A stretch of DNA of 64,000 bases from Flavobacterium celericrescens (GCF_011392075.1 NZ_JAAJBV010000001.1:248001-312000); one strand, 5' to 3'; counted from the first letter of the stretch, positions 45,835-54,974 are shown. Numbers and translations are program-made. The notes: generated by a model from the sequence alone, not told the origin.

Positions 45835-46320
45835 TTGAAAAAAATTAGTTTAATAACATTCATACTCTTTATCATATTTGTTATTTTTAGGATGTTAAAA
45901 GGAAATCATATTTTAACTCCTACAAATGAAAAATTAGAGTATTGGAGAATAATATTATTTATTAGTTCAATTTTTTCAACATTATTATTTATTCTAATTA
46001 ATCAGTTCAAAAAGATAAAATATGTATATTTTCCTTTGTTAATAATTATTACAAGCTTATGTATGTACCTGTTTATAGGTAATTTTTATTTGAGAAATAT
46101 TGATTTTGGAATTTCTATTAAAACTGATATTAAGGTCAAACAGTATTCGGATAATTTAAATTGGAAAATAAATTTTATTGAAGTTAATGGGAAAACAATT
46201 TATTTTCCTCAGAATAATAACTGGGAAAAACCAATTGAAAATAAAGAATTAAATAAATACATTGTAAGAAAAAGTCTTTTGCAAGAGTATTACTATATTG
46301 ATTTGATAAAAGATAATTAA
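45835..46320 (+). CDS. Orphan membrane protein, AT-rich
   Basis: 161 residues, no family recognised. Three hydrophobic segments (residues about 3-20, 35-52, 60-82) precede a soluble C-terminal part (NLNWKINFIEVNGKTIYFPQN). The start would be TTG (MKKISLITFI); no ATG is suitable. Codon use is strikingly AT-rich compared with dut and the nucleotidyltransferase on either side. It follows a patch of dispersed repeats and interrupts an otherwise tight envelope gene cluster, which suggests later insertion. Whether it is expressed is unknown. Confidence 0.6.
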   Translation: MKKISLITFILFIIFVIFRMLKGNHILTPTNEKLEYWRIILFISSIFSTLLFILINQFKKIKYVYFPLLIIITSLCMYLFIGNFYLRNIDFGISIKTDIKVKQYSDNLNWKINFIEVNGKTIYFPQNNNWEKPIENKELNKYIVRKSLLQEYYYIDLIKDN

Positions 46321-46364
46321 AAAAATATTGAACAACTAATTTTGAAGTTTTAATAAAACCTAAC

Positions 46365-47375
46365 ATGAAAATAATAGTACCTATGGCAGGTCGTGGTTCG
46401 CGCCTTCGCCCACATACTTTAACAGTTCCAAAACCTTTAATTCCAGTAGCTGGAAAACCAATCGTTCACCGATTAGTTGAAGATATTGCAAGTGTTTTAA
46501 ATCAGAAAATAGACGAAGTGGCGTTTATTATCCATGAAAGTTTTGGTAAAAAAGTAGAAGAAGATTTAATTGCGATTGCTCAAAAATTAGGCGCAAGAGG
46601 AACGATTTATTATCAAAACGAAGCATTGGGAACGGGTCACGCGATTATGTGTGCTAAGGATTCTTTAAGTGGACCAGCGGTTATTGCTTATGCGGATACA
46701 CTAATTCGTGCCGATTTTGATTTAGATACAACTGCGGATAGCGTTATTTGGGTAAAACAAGTCGACCAACCAGAAGCTTTTGGTGTAGTGAACTTAAATG
46801 CAAATGGAGAAATCATTGAATTGGTAGAGAAACCTAAAGAATTCGTATCGGATTTAGCGGTTATCGGAATTTACTATTTCAAAGATATTGCCGTGTTGAA
46901 AAACGAATTGCAATCGGTTTTAGATAACAATATTATCCACGGTGGTGAATACCAAATTAACGATGGTATTAAACAAATGATGGCAAAGGGCATGAAATTT
47001 GTACCAGGAAAAGTAGACGAATGGATGGATTGTGGAAACAAGAATGTAACTGTTGAAACCAACACTAGAATGTTAGGATTTTTACATAACGATGGAGAAA
47101 ATTTGGTTTCAACAGATGTAAAATTAGAAAATGCAACGATTATTCCACCTTGTTCTATTGCTGAAGATGTGGTGTTGATTAATGCTACGGTTGGACCAAA
47201 TGTTTCATTAGGAAAAGGATGTCATGTAATTGATTCTACCATAAAAAACAGCTTGATTCAAACTCATGCACATATTAAAAATGCTAATCTAGACAATGCA
47301 ATGATAGGAAATCACGTGAATTTTGATGGCAATTTTACAAGTATAAGTATTGGAGATTATTCCGTTTTAGAATAA
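46365..47375 (+). CDS. Sugar-phosphate nucleotidyltransferase
   Basis: 336 residues. Transfers a nucleotide to a sugar 1-phosphate (RmlA/GlmU-like). Seen: the P-loop-like start VPMAGRGSRLRPHTLTVPKP with PLIPVAGKP, the metal Asp in VIAYADTLI, a VEKPKEF motif, and a C-terminal left-handed beta-helix (residues about 240-336) with hexapeptide-like repeats. The exact nucleotide and sugar are not determinable. The TPR gene starts at the next base after its stop. Confidence 0.88.
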   Translation: MKIIVPMAGRGSRLRPHTLTVPKPLIPVAGKPIVHRLVEDIASVLNQKIDEVAFIIHESFGKKVEEDLIAIAQKLGARGTIYYQNEALGTGHAIMCAKDSLSGPAVIAYADTLIRADFDLDTTADSVIWVKQVDQPEAFGVVNLNANGEIIELVEKPKEFVSDLAVIGIYYFKDIAVLKNELQSVLDNNIIHGGEYQINDGIKQMMAKGMKFVPGKVDEWMDCGNKNVTVETNTRMLGFLHNDGENLVSTDVKLENATIIPPCSIAEDVVLINATVGPNVSLGKGCHVIDSTIKNSLIQTHAHIKNANLDNAMIGNHVNFDGNFTSISIGDYSVLE

Positions 47376-48713
47376 ATGATAAAAAGAAAACATATAATTT
47401 TATTTGCATTCCTGTTTTTCAGCTGGGGTAACTTTATTCATGCGCAAGAAAATCCGGATGAGATTGCTCTTGTTGACAACAAAGTTGAAGATGATTTCTA
47501 CGAAGCTTTAAAACAACGCAATATTGAAAATTATGATAAAGCTATTGTGGCCATTCAAAAATGTTTAGAAAAAGAACCAAAAAATGCTGCCTTTTTATAT
47601 GAATTAGGCAAAAATCAATTGGATTTAAAGAACTATGTTGATGCCGAAATTTCATTCAAAAAAGCAATAGAAGTAGACGCTAAACAGCGTTGGTATTGGA
47701 ATGGCTTATATGACATTTATTATCAAACCAAAGATTATCAAAAATCTATTCCTGTTGTTCAAAAGCTAATTGAGTTTGATCCTAATATGAAAGAAGATTT
47801 AGTGTCTCTTTATATGAATACCAATCAGCATGACAAAGCGTTGGAATTGCTTAAAAATATGGAAGCAACTTCTCGCTTAACAAGCACAATGGAATATTAT
47901 AAATTAAAAATTCAAGAAGCGAATGGTTTTGCAAAACCACAAAAAGAAACTTTAGAAGAAGCCATTAAAAAAAATCCAAAAGTTGAACAAAATTATATTG
48001 ATTTAATCGTTTTATATTCAAGCTTAAACCAAGAAGACAAAGCATTTGAAGTGGCTAAACAATTGGAAAAAGAAATTCCAAATTCAGATTGGGCACACGT
48101 TAGTTTAGTAAAATTTCATTTGAACAATAATGATGGAACAAATGGTTCAAAATCGATGTTCAAAGTGTTAGGAAACGACAAAATTGATTTAAAAATCAAA
48201 CATCGGATTTTTAATGAATTTTTAATTTTTGCCGTAAAAAATCCTGAATATTTTACAGCTATTGATAATGCTATTCCATATTTTGACAATGACAAACAAA
48301 TTAATGTTGCCAAAGAAGTAGCCAAATTCTTTTGGAAAAAAAATGACTTAGACAAAACGGCATATTATTTTGAAAAAGCGATTAAAAAAGACGCTGAAGA
48401 TATTGAAAGCATCGACTATTATTTAGAAGTGCTCACTCAAAAACAAGATTTTCAATTGTTAGTTAAAAAAGCTGAAGGTTTTTCAGAATTATATCCTACG
48501 CAAGCAAGCTATTACTTTTATGCTGGTTCGGGTTACAATCAATTGAAAAACTTTAAAAAAGCAAAGGAAATTTTAGAAAACGGCTTAGATTTTGTAGTAG
48601 AAAACAAAACCTTAGAAACTAATTTTTATAAGCAATTGATAATTAGTTGCGAAAATTTGAATGACACTGCCAAAAAGCAATTGTATTCAAATAAATTAAA
48701 ACAAATCAAATAA
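47376..48713 (+). CDS. Secreted TPR-repeat protein
   Basis: 445 residues: signal peptide MIKRKHIILFAFLFFSWGNFIHAQ, then at least eight tetratricopeptide helical pairs (for example NAAFLYELGKNQLDLKNYVD and QRWYWNGLYDIYYQTKDYQK). Probably a periplasmic scaffold for envelope assembly. It abuts the nucleotidyltransferase gene and overlaps the next gene by 1 base, so it belongs to a four-gene operon. Confidence 0.85.
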   Translation: MIKRKHIILFAFLFFSWGNFIHAQENPDEIALVDNKVEDDFYEALKQRNIENYDKAIVAIQKCLEKEPKNAAFLYELGKNQLDLKNYVDAEISFKKAIEVDAKQRWYWNGLYDIYYQTKDYQKSIPVVQKLIEFDPNMKEDLVSLYMNTNQHDKALELLKNMEATSRLTSTMEYYKLKIQEANGFAKPQKETLEEAIKKNPKVEQNYIDLIVLYSSLNQEDKAFEVAKQLEKEIPNSDWAHVSLVKFHLNNNDGTNGSKSMFKVLGNDKIDLKIKHRIFNEFLIFAVKNPEYFTAIDNAIPYFDNDKQINVAKEVAKFFWKKNDLDKTAYYFEKAIKKDAEDIESIDYYLEVLTQKQDFQLLVKKAEGFSELYPTQASYYFYAGSGYNQLKNFKKAKEILENGLDFVVENKTLETNFYKQLIISCENLNDTAKKQLYSNKLKQIK

Positions 48714-49477
48714 TGAAATCAATCATAACGGCCTTTTTAGTCCTCTTTTTAATAGGATGTAAATCCAAACAATCTGTAGCAACAGCTGTTGCTGATGACA
48801 ATACAGAAGTTACAAAAATTATCAACGGTCATTATGCTAATGAATTTAATTTCAAAACTTTAAATATTCGTGCTAACGCTAAATATGAAGATGATAAGCA
48901 ATCCCATTCTTTAAGTGCCGATATTCGAATTAAGAAAGATGAAATTATTTGGATAAATATAAAAATGATTGGTTTTCCTGTGGCAAAAGCATTGATTACA
49001 CCTACAAAAGTGAGCTATTACGAAAAAATAAACAATACTTACTTTGAAGGCGATTTTACCATATTAAGCAATTGGATTGGAACCGATTTAGACTTTCAAA
49101 AAGTGCAAAACTTATTTTTAGGAAAAGCAATTGACGACTTAACAAAAGATAAATGGATAAGTGAAATAAATGAAAAATTATTCAAATTATCAAAACCAGC
49201 TAATTCAGATATTACTAAAGATTTTTACTTTGAAGCCGCTAATTATCTATTAAAAAAAGAAACTATTACTCAAGCAAGCCAAAACCGAATGTTAGAAATA
49301 AAATATCCATCACACAATGAAGTGGATAAAATGTTTTTGCCAAACGAAATCAACATCAAGGCAACTCAAAAAGATAATATTTCGATAGATATAGAATACA
49401 AGAGCACAACATTTAATGAAAATTTGAGTTATTCCTATTCAGTTCCTAGTGATTATAAGGCCATTGAAATAGATTAA
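48713..49477 (+). CDS. DUF4292 outer-membrane-type lipoprotein
   Basis: 254 residues. Lipobox leader MKSIITAFLVLFLIGC (Cys16). The mature part, with FNFKTLNIRANAKYEDDKQSHSLSADIRI, is mainly beta strand and recalls LolA/LolB-like lipoprotein-binding folds; DUF4292 is the family I recognise. Role unknown, but its place between a TPR protein and an EnvC-like factor points to envelope biogenesis. Confidence 0.85.
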   Translation: MKSIITAFLVLFLIGCKSKQSVATAVADDNTEVTKIINGHYANEFNFKTLNIRANAKYEDDKQSHSLSADIRIKKDEIIWINIKMIGFPVAKALITPTKVSYYEKINNTYFEGDFTILSNWIGTDLDFQKVQNLFLGKAIDDLTKDKWISEINEKLFKLSKPANSDITKDFYFEAANYLLKKETITQASQNRMLEIKYPSHNEVDKMFLPNEINIKATQKDNISIDIEYKSTTFNENLSYSYSVPSDYKAIEID

Positions 49478-49504
49478 TTTTTTTTATTTTCGTAAAACAA
49501 AAAC

Positions 49505-49512
49505 TACCTTTG
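49505..49512 (+). promoter_or_regulatory. -7 element upstream of envC-like gene
   Basis: TACCTTTG matches TAnnTTTG; the ATG at 49529 is 16 bases on. Confidence 0.5.
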
Positions 49513-49528
49513 TAAAAAACCAAAGTGC

Positions 49529-50764
49529 ATGAATCAATTTATAAAAACACTTCTTTTCTTTTTCATTACTTCACTAGCTTTTGCTCAGCCTTCTGAACAG
49601 CAAAAATTAGAAGAGAAAAAAGCACAAATTTTAAAAGAAATTTCCGAAAATAAATCTCGTTTAGAATCTGAAAAGAAAAAAGAAAAATCAGTTTTAAAAC
49701 AAATTGATCAACAAAAAAACTTAATTGGTCTTAGACAAAAATTACTTAATACTACCGCTAAACAAACACGTTTATTAAGCGATGATATTTATTTAACACA
49801 ACTCGAAATGAACAAATTAAACCGAGAGTTAAAAGTGTTAAAAGAAGATTACGAAAAAATGATTGTAAAGTCATATAAAAGTCGTAACGAGCAAAGTAGA
49901 ATTATGTTTATTCTTTCTTCTGAAAATTTTCTTCAAGCCTATAAACGCATACAATACATGAAACAATATGCAGGTTTCAGAAAAATGCAAGGTGAAGAAA
50001 TTAGAATTAAACAACAAAAACTAAAAGAAGCAGAAATCAATTTACAAAATAGTAAAAAGGAAAAAGTTAAGGTTTTAGAACAAACAGAAAAAGAAAAACA
50101 AGAATTAGAAAAAGAAAAGAAAGAGCAAGAACGCTTAGTTAAGCTAATTCAAAAAGATAAAAAGAAAATTGCAGCTGAAATTGATAAAAAACAAAAAGAA
50201 GCAAAACAAATTGATAAGCAAATTAAGAAAATAATTGCTGATGAAATTGCAGCGGCTAACAAAAGAAATGCTGCAAAATCTGGTACTACCGCTCCAAAAG
50301 CAGGAACAAAAGAAGCATCAAAATTTGTTCTATCAGCAGAAGGAAAAGTGAATTCAGATAATTTTAAAGCAAACAAAGGAAAGCTTCCTTGGCCTGTTGT
50401 AAATGGAAATATTTCACAAAAGTATGGCGATCAACCACACCCTGTTCACAAAAACTTAACCATTCATAATAGTGGCGTAGAAATTTCAACAACAGCTGGT
50501 TCGTCTGCAAGAGCTGTTTTTGGTGGAGAAGTATTACAAGTTCAAGTGATTTCAGCAAATAATAAAGCTGTTTATATCCAACATGGAGACTTTATCACAG
50601 TATATTTGAATTTGTCTTCTGTTAGTGTAAGTAAAGGACAAAAAGTAACCATCAAACAAAATATTGGTAAAATTCATACCGATGCTTCAGGTAAAGCAGT
50701 TATTAAATTTTTGGTTCTACAAAACACAACTACTTTGAATCCAGAATCTTGGTTAAACATGTAA
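49529..50764 (+). CDS. envC: EnvC-like murein hydrolase activator (M23 domain, degenerate)
   Basis: 411 residues: signal peptide MNQFIKTLLFFFITSLAFAQ, a long Lys/Glu-rich coiled coil (residues 22-245), then a C-terminal LytM/M23 domain from WPVVNGNISQKYGDQ. Active LytM enzymes carry HxxxD and HxH zinc ligands. Here the first site reads HNSGVEIS and the second YLNLS instead of YxHL, so the zinc site is lost. It probably activates amidases during cell division, like E. coli EnvC, rather than cutting murein itself. Confidence 0.88.
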   Translation: MNQFIKTLLFFFITSLAFAQPSEQQKLEEKKAQILKEISENKSRLESEKKKEKSVLKQIDQQKNLIGLRQKLLNTTAKQTRLLSDDIYLTQLEMNKLNRELKVLKEDYEKMIVKSYKSRNEQSRIMFILSSENFLQAYKRIQYMKQYAGFRKMQGEEIRIKQQKLKEAEINLQNSKKEKVKVLEQTEKEKQELEKEKKEQERLVKLIQKDKKKIAAEIDKKQKEAKQIDKQIKKIIADEIAAANKRNAAKSGTTAPKAGTKEASKFVLSAEGKVNSDNFKANKGKLPWPVVNGNISQKYGDQPHPVHKNLTIHNSGVEISTTAGSSARAVFGGEVLQVQVISANNKAVYIQHGDFITVYLNLSSVSVSKGQKVTIKQNIGKIHTDASGKAVIKFLVLQNTTTLNPESWLNM

Positions 50765-50769
50765 AATAG

Positions 50770-50797
50770 AATGAGGTCAAACGGCCTCATTTTTTTT
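50770..50797 (+). terminator. Terminator after envC-like gene
   Basis: AATGAGG (50770-50776) pairs with CCTCATT (50785-50791), followed by seven more T. Confidence 0.8.
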
Positions 50798-50838
50798 GAA
50801 AACTATTTTCTTGTATTTTTATTAAATAATTGAATAAT

Positions 50839-51792
50839 ATGAATTTTTCAAACATTAAAATACTTCATATAGACAGTAATCATCCTTTGCTATGGGAACA
50901 ACTAGAACAAGCCGGTTTTTCTAACGAAGCTGATTTTACTTCTAGTAAACAAGAAGTAGAAACTAAAATTGAAAATTATCATGGCATTGTCATTAGAAGC
51001 CGATTTAAAATTGATAAAACATTTTTAGATAAAGCCACAAATTTGCAATTCATCGCTCGCGTTGGCGCTGGTTTAGAAAGTATTGATTGTGATTACGCTT
51101 CAACAAAAGGAATCCACTTAATAGCAGCTCCAGAAGGAAATGCGAATGCGGTTGGAGAACACGCGCTTGGGATGTTATTATCACTATTTAACAATCTAAA
51201 CAAGGCTACTAATGAAGTGAAATCGGGGCAATGGAAACGCGAAGCCAATCGCGGACATGAATTGGAAGGCAAAACGATTGGAATTATAGGTTATGGAAAT
51301 ATGGGAAAATCATTCGCAAAAAAATTACGAGGATTTGATGTAACCGTTTTATGTCATGATATTTTACCGAATATGGGTGATGCAAATGCAACTCAAGTTT
51401 CACTATCCGAGCTTCAAGAAAAAGCCGATGTTTTAAGCTTACACACACCTTGGACGCCTGAAACTGATAAAATGATAAATTCAAATTTTATCAAAAATTT
51501 TAAAAAACCATTTTGGTTCATTAATACTGCTCGAGGAAATTCGGTTGTAACTGATGATTTAGTAACAGCTTTACAATCAGGTAAAATTCTTGGTGCTGGT
51601 TTAGATGTTTTAGAATATGAAAAATTATCTTTTGAAACTTTGTTTGAAGGAGAAAAACCTGCCGCTTTTGAATATCTATTACATGCAGAAAATGTTATAT
51701 TAACACCTCATATTGCTGGTTGGACTTTTGAAAGTCATGAAAAACTAGCACAAACTATTGTAGATAAAATAATAACATTATATTCAAAATAA
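50839..51792 (+). CDS. D-2-hydroxyacid dehydrogenase (3-phosphoglycerate dehydrogenase-like)
   Basis: 317 residues, NAD-dependent. Seen: cofactor motif GIIGYGNMGKSFAKK, FIARVGAGLESID, the catalytic Arg in NTARGNSVV, a Glu in the LEYEKL region, and the catalytic His in LTPHIAGWTFES. Start ATG at 50839 preferred over a TTG three codons earlier. The length lacks an ACT domain, so feedback control by serine is not expected. The substrate is probably 3-phosphoglycerate or a related hydroxyacid. Confidence 0.88.
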   Translation: MNFSNIKILHIDSNHPLLWEQLEQAGFSNEADFTSSKQEVETKIENYHGIVIRSRFKIDKTFLDKATNLQFIARVGAGLESIDCDYASTKGIHLIAAPEGNANAVGEHALGMLLSLFNNLNKATNEVKSGQWKREANRGHELEGKTIGIIGYGNMGKSFAKKLRGFDVTVLCHDILPNMGDANATQVSLSELQEKADVLSLHTPWTPETDKMINSNFIKNFKKPFWFINTARGNSVVTDDLVTALQSGKILGAGLDVLEYEKLSFETLFEGEKPAAFEYLLHAENVILTPHIAGWTFESHEKLAQTIVDKIITLYSK

Positions 51793-51872
51793 AATGTAAC
51801 AAAAACCCACAAGTTAGACTTATAGAAAATAATTTCTTACATTCGTAAAAACTAACTAAAATTCAAAATCAA

Positions 51873-52259
51873 ATGGAAGTAACTAACCAACAAGAAACTT
51901 GGAATCAACCAAACAACAATATTCCTGTGTTTAAAGTTGACCCAATTATGGTATTATTATTAAGCTTTATTACTTGTGGATTGTATTTAATTTATTGGAA
52001 CATTAAAATCGCCGAAGTTATAAATGCAGTTTCAAACAGAGAAGTAATTTCAACTCCAATTGCTGTATTTTCTGGCTGTTGTTTACCTGTAAATCTTTAT
52101 TTTTACTATGTTTTAGGAAAAGACGGTTTACCAAATGTTTATAAAATGACAGGAGAATTAAGCAAAGATCAATCTACTTTATTAATTATTTTAGGTTTAT
52201 TTTTTCCTTTTGCAGCAGCAATGATTGTTCAAGGCGATATTAACAGATTGTACAAATAA
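51873..52259 (+). CDS. DUF4234-like small membrane protein
   Basis: 128 residues. A short polar Asn/Gln-rich N-terminus is followed by DPIMVLLLSFITCGLYLIYWN, the hallmark of DUF4234, then two further helices. Function unknown. Its TAA stop overlaps the apparent start of a DUF2752 reading frame in the pattern AAATAAAAAAC. Confidence 0.75.
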   Translation: MEVTNQQETWNQPNNNIPVFKVDPIMVLLLSFITCGLYLIYWNIKIAEVINAVSNREVISTPIAVFSGCCLPVNLYFYYVLGKDGLPNVYKMTGELSKDQSTLLIILGLFFPFAAAMIVQGDINRLYK

Positions 52260-52699
52260 AAAACTTTACACTAAATAGAATTCTAGGTATTGCAGGTGCT
52301 TTAACAACACTTGTAATACCTTTTATTTTATGGTTAAACAACACCAATCATAAACTAGATAACGAACAATCTTTTTGTCCGTTAAAAGCAACAACGGGTT
52401 TTCCTTGCCCATCTTGTGGTATTACAAAATCAATAGTTTATTTTTATGATGGAAATATATTCAAAAGCTTAAGCTATCATCTTTTTGGGCCTTTAGTTGT
52501 AGGGTTTTGCTTATTTATTATAGTGCTTTTTGCTGTAGAACTAAAAACCAAGAAAGTTTATTATAGAAAATGGTTTTTCAATAGAAAATTAGCATATTAT
52601 TTAGCTGTTTTTTTAATTGTATACCACATTATTAGGTTGATTCTTTTTGTACAAGAAAATACTTGGGATGAAATAGTTCAGCAAAGTATTTGGAAATGA
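52256..52699 (+). CDS. DUF2752 membrane protein lacking a canonical start codon
   Basis: A frame open from 52244 encodes RILGIAGALTTLVIPFILWL, then the DUF2752 signature CPLKATTGFPCPSCGITKS and two more membrane helices, ending VQQSIWK at a TGA (52697-52699). No ATG, GTG or usable TTG precedes the conserved part. ATA at 52256, overlapping the previous TAA as ATAA, would give (M)KNFTLNRILG, 147 residues. A former ATGA junction changed to ATAA would explain this. The gene may be translated from ATA or ATT, or be newly silenced. Confidence 0.7.
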   Translation: MKNFTLNRILGIAGALTTLVIPFILWLNNTNHKLDNEQSFCPLKATTGFPCPSCGITKSIVYFYDGNIFKSLSYHLFGPLVVGFCLFIIVLFAVELKTKKVYYRKWFFNRKLAYYLAVFLIVYHIIRLILFVQENTWDEIVQQSIWK

Positions 52700-52728
52700 A
52701 AAAAGGCTTACAATTGTAAGCCTTTTTT
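52699..52728. terminator. 30-bp perfect palindromic bidirectional terminator
   Basis: The core GGCTTACAATTGTAAGCC is flanked by six A and six T. It starts at the last base of the DUF2752 stop and serves the convergent DUF805 gene as well. Confidence 0.8.
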
Positions 52729-52735
52729 ATTTTTA

Positions 52736-53098
52736 TTATTCTTGAGGAGTTCCAATCTCATTGATTTCATTTGTTGGATTTTTTGGATCTGGACCATACT
52801 CATTTGCTCCTTGTTCTCCATCTGTTACTGCCAAAATAAAATTATAAATTGGAATTAATATATACCAACCGCTTTTTCCTACATCGTGCATTCTTCTGAC
52901 TCCAACTGCAATTGAAGGTAATAAAACAGCTAAAGAATACAGCAAATTAATAAATCCTGTTTTTAAAACAAATAAATCTAAAAAAGTTAATGAATAACTA
53001 AAAATAAGATTAAACAAAAAAAACATCCAATACTCTTTTCTTCTGGCTCTTCCTTCAAAATTTACATAGTTCTGTAAAACACTTAAATAATACTTCAT
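52736..53098 (-). CDS. DUF805 membrane protein
   Basis: 120 residues. Seen: FEGRARRKEYWMFFLFN near residue 14, three hydrophobic helices, and VGVRRMHDVGKSGWYILIPIYN, both DUF805 hallmarks. Function unknown. Monocistronic, ending in the shared palindromic terminator. Confidence 0.9.
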   Translation of the reverse strand: MKYYLSVLQNYVNFEGRARRKEYWMFFLFNLIFSYSLTFLDLFVLKTGFINLLYSLAVLLPSIAVGVRRMHDVGKSGWYILIPIYNFILAVTDGEQGANEYGPDPKNPTNEINEIGTPQE

Positions 53099-53146
53099 AA
53101 TAAAAATTTAGTTAGTTAATTTGATTATAGTTTAGTTTTAAATAAA

Positions 53147-54940
53147 TTAGCCTTTTTCTTTTCTTTCCAATTCCGCTTGAAATTCTTCCATTACGGGTTT
53201 AACAGTGCTTTCTGGTAAATCAGCAATTTTGATGTACATTAATCCGTCAACCGAATTATTAAATAATGGGTCAACATTAAAAGCAACCACTCTTGCGTTT
53301 TGTTTGATGTATTTTTTAATTAAAACCGGTAAACGTAAATTTCCTGGTTCTACTTCATCAATAATTTTATCAAACTTATTTAAATCGGCTTCAGTTTCGT
53401 TGAATACAAAATCTTTATCAGCGTCTTTTAATTTTACTTTATATTCTTTTTTCGGGTGAACATATTGTGCAATATAAGGATCGTAATAATGTGATTTCAT
53501 AAATTCAATCATCAACGATTTAGAAAAATCGGAAAATTGATTACTAATACTCACGCCACCTATCAAATATTTATGTTCAGGAAAACGCAATGTAGTATGA
53601 ACAATTCCTTTCCAAAGTAAAAACAACGGCATAGGTTTCATTTGATATTCTTTAATAATGAAAGCTCTACCCATTTCGATAGATTTGCTCATCATATCAT
53701 ACAATTCGGGCTCAAAACGGAATAATTCATGTAAATAAAATCCGTCGATTCCATGTTTTGGATAGATTTGCGCCCCTAATCCCATTCTATAGGCACCTGC
53801 AATTGATTGTGTTTCATCATCCCATAAAAACATATGATGATAATATTTATCGTATGCGTCTAAATCTAATGATTCATTAGTTCCTTCACCAACTGCTCTA
53901 AAAGTAATTTCTCTTAAACGACCAATTTCATGTAAAATATTCGGGATTTTATCTGCCGTAACAAAAAAGACTTCATAATTTTTACTTTGTAACAATCGAT
54001 AATCTCCTTCTTTAAGAAATGCAATTTCTTCTAAAATTTGACCGTGATTTGCAGGTTTTGCAATTTGCTTTGGAGGTTTCGTTCCTGATAGCTTTGGTAA
54101 GTTTAGTTTGTTGTCATCATCTTCAAATGCGTTGGAAAGCATATATGTTTTTCTACGCAAAAATTCACCATATGCTTCAATATCTTGGTGTTCGTTTTGT
54201 TCAGCCACCGAAATTGGTTTACCAATTCTAACTTTAATTACCCTGTCTTTTTGAGTATGTAATTCGCTTGGCAATTTAGCCGTTCTTAATGTGTCATTTA
54301 TTTTTGACAAAAAGTAAAACAACTTACTGTTTTTTGCATGAAAATATATTGGGACAACAGGAACTTGTGCTTTTCTAATTACTTTAATTGCTCCTTCTTC
54401 CCAAGGTTTATCTACTACTAATTTTCCGTCTTTATAAGTAGAAACTTCCCCTGCAGGAAACATTCCTAATGGTTTTCCATCGCTCAAATGACGAAGTGTT
54501 TCCTTAATTCCAACCACACTTGATTTAGCGTCTTTGTGGTTTTCAAAAGGATTAACCGGCATGATATAAGGTTTCATGGGTGCAATTCTGTGCAATAAGA
54601 AATTGGCAATGATTTTGAAATTAGGCTCTCTTTCAAGCATTAATTTCAAAAGTAAAATACCATCAATTCCCCCCAAAGGATGATTTGAAATAGTTATATA
54701 AGCACCATCTTTTGGTAAACGTTTTAAATCTTCTTCCGGAATTTCAAATTTAATCTGAAACTCGTCTAAAATGGCATTCAAAAATTCTAACTCGCTCAAA
54801 TGCTTATTTCGGTCATAAATCTTATTTAAACTCGAAATTCGTAGCACTTTCATCAATAGCCAGCCAGAAAAAGTTCCGAAAACTCCGTATTTATCAGCAT
54901 TAATCGCTTTTGCAACTTCTTTAGCAGTAACTAAACCCAT
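53147..54940 (-). CDS. Bifunctional OlsF-like acyltransferase (O-acyl plus N-acyl domains) for aminolipids
   Basis: 597 residues in two parts. N-terminal PlsC-like domain: SNHPLGGIDG (His87, Asp93, an H-x5-D spacing) and FPAGEVSTYKDGK. C-terminal GNAT-like domain from about residue 300: REITFRAVGEGTNESLDLD, HMFLWDDETQSIAGAYRMG and IGGVSISNQFS, as in OlsB. Such fusions (OlsF) make ornithine lipids; glycine or serine lipids are alternatives in Bacteroidota. Acts at the inner membrane. A TATCTTTG promoter lies at 54967-54974. Confidence 0.85.
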   Translation of the reverse strand: MGLVTAKEVAKAINADKYGVFGTFSGWLLMKVLRISSLNKIYDRNKHLSELEFLNAILDEFQIKFEIPEEDLKRLPKDGAYITISNHPLGGIDGILLLKLMLEREPNFKIIANFLLHRIAPMKPYIMPVNPFENHKDAKSSVVGIKETLRHLSDGKPLGMFPAGEVSTYKDGKLVVDKPWEEGAIKVIRKAQVPVVPIYFHAKNSKLFYFLSKINDTLRTAKLPSELHTQKDRVIKVRIGKPISVAEQNEHQDIEAYGEFLRRKTYMLSNAFEDDDNKLNLPKLSGTKPPKQIAKPANHGQILEEIAFLKEGDYRLLQSKNYEVFFVTADKIPNILHEIGRLREITFRAVGEGTNESLDLDAYDKYYHHMFLWDDETQSIAGAYRMGLGAQIYPKHGIDGFYLHELFRFEPELYDMMSKSIEMGRAFIIKEYQMKPMPLFLLWKGIVHTTLRFPEHKYLIGGVSISNQFSDFSKSLMIEFMKSHYYDPYIAQYVHPKKEYKVKLKDADKDFVFNETEADLNKFDKIIDEVEPGNLRLPVLIKKYIKQNARVVAFNVDPLFNNSVDGLMYIKIADLPESTVKPVMEEFQAELERKEKG

Positions 54941-54966
54941 TTATTAATTGTTTTTTGAGCAAGAAA

Positions 54967-54974
54967 CAAAGATA
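54967..54974 (-). promoter_or_regulatory. -7 element of the OlsF-like gene
   Basis: TATCTTTG on the minus strand matches TAnnTTTG, 27 bases upstream of the ATG. Confidence 0.5.

Noticed and set aside
52244..52260. Programmed -1 frameshift joining DUF4234 to DUF2752
   Set aside because: The frames are related by -1, but the codons before the stop (TAC AAA) do not form a slippery heptamer and no downstream hairpin was seen. Loss of an overlapping ATGA explains the site more simply.
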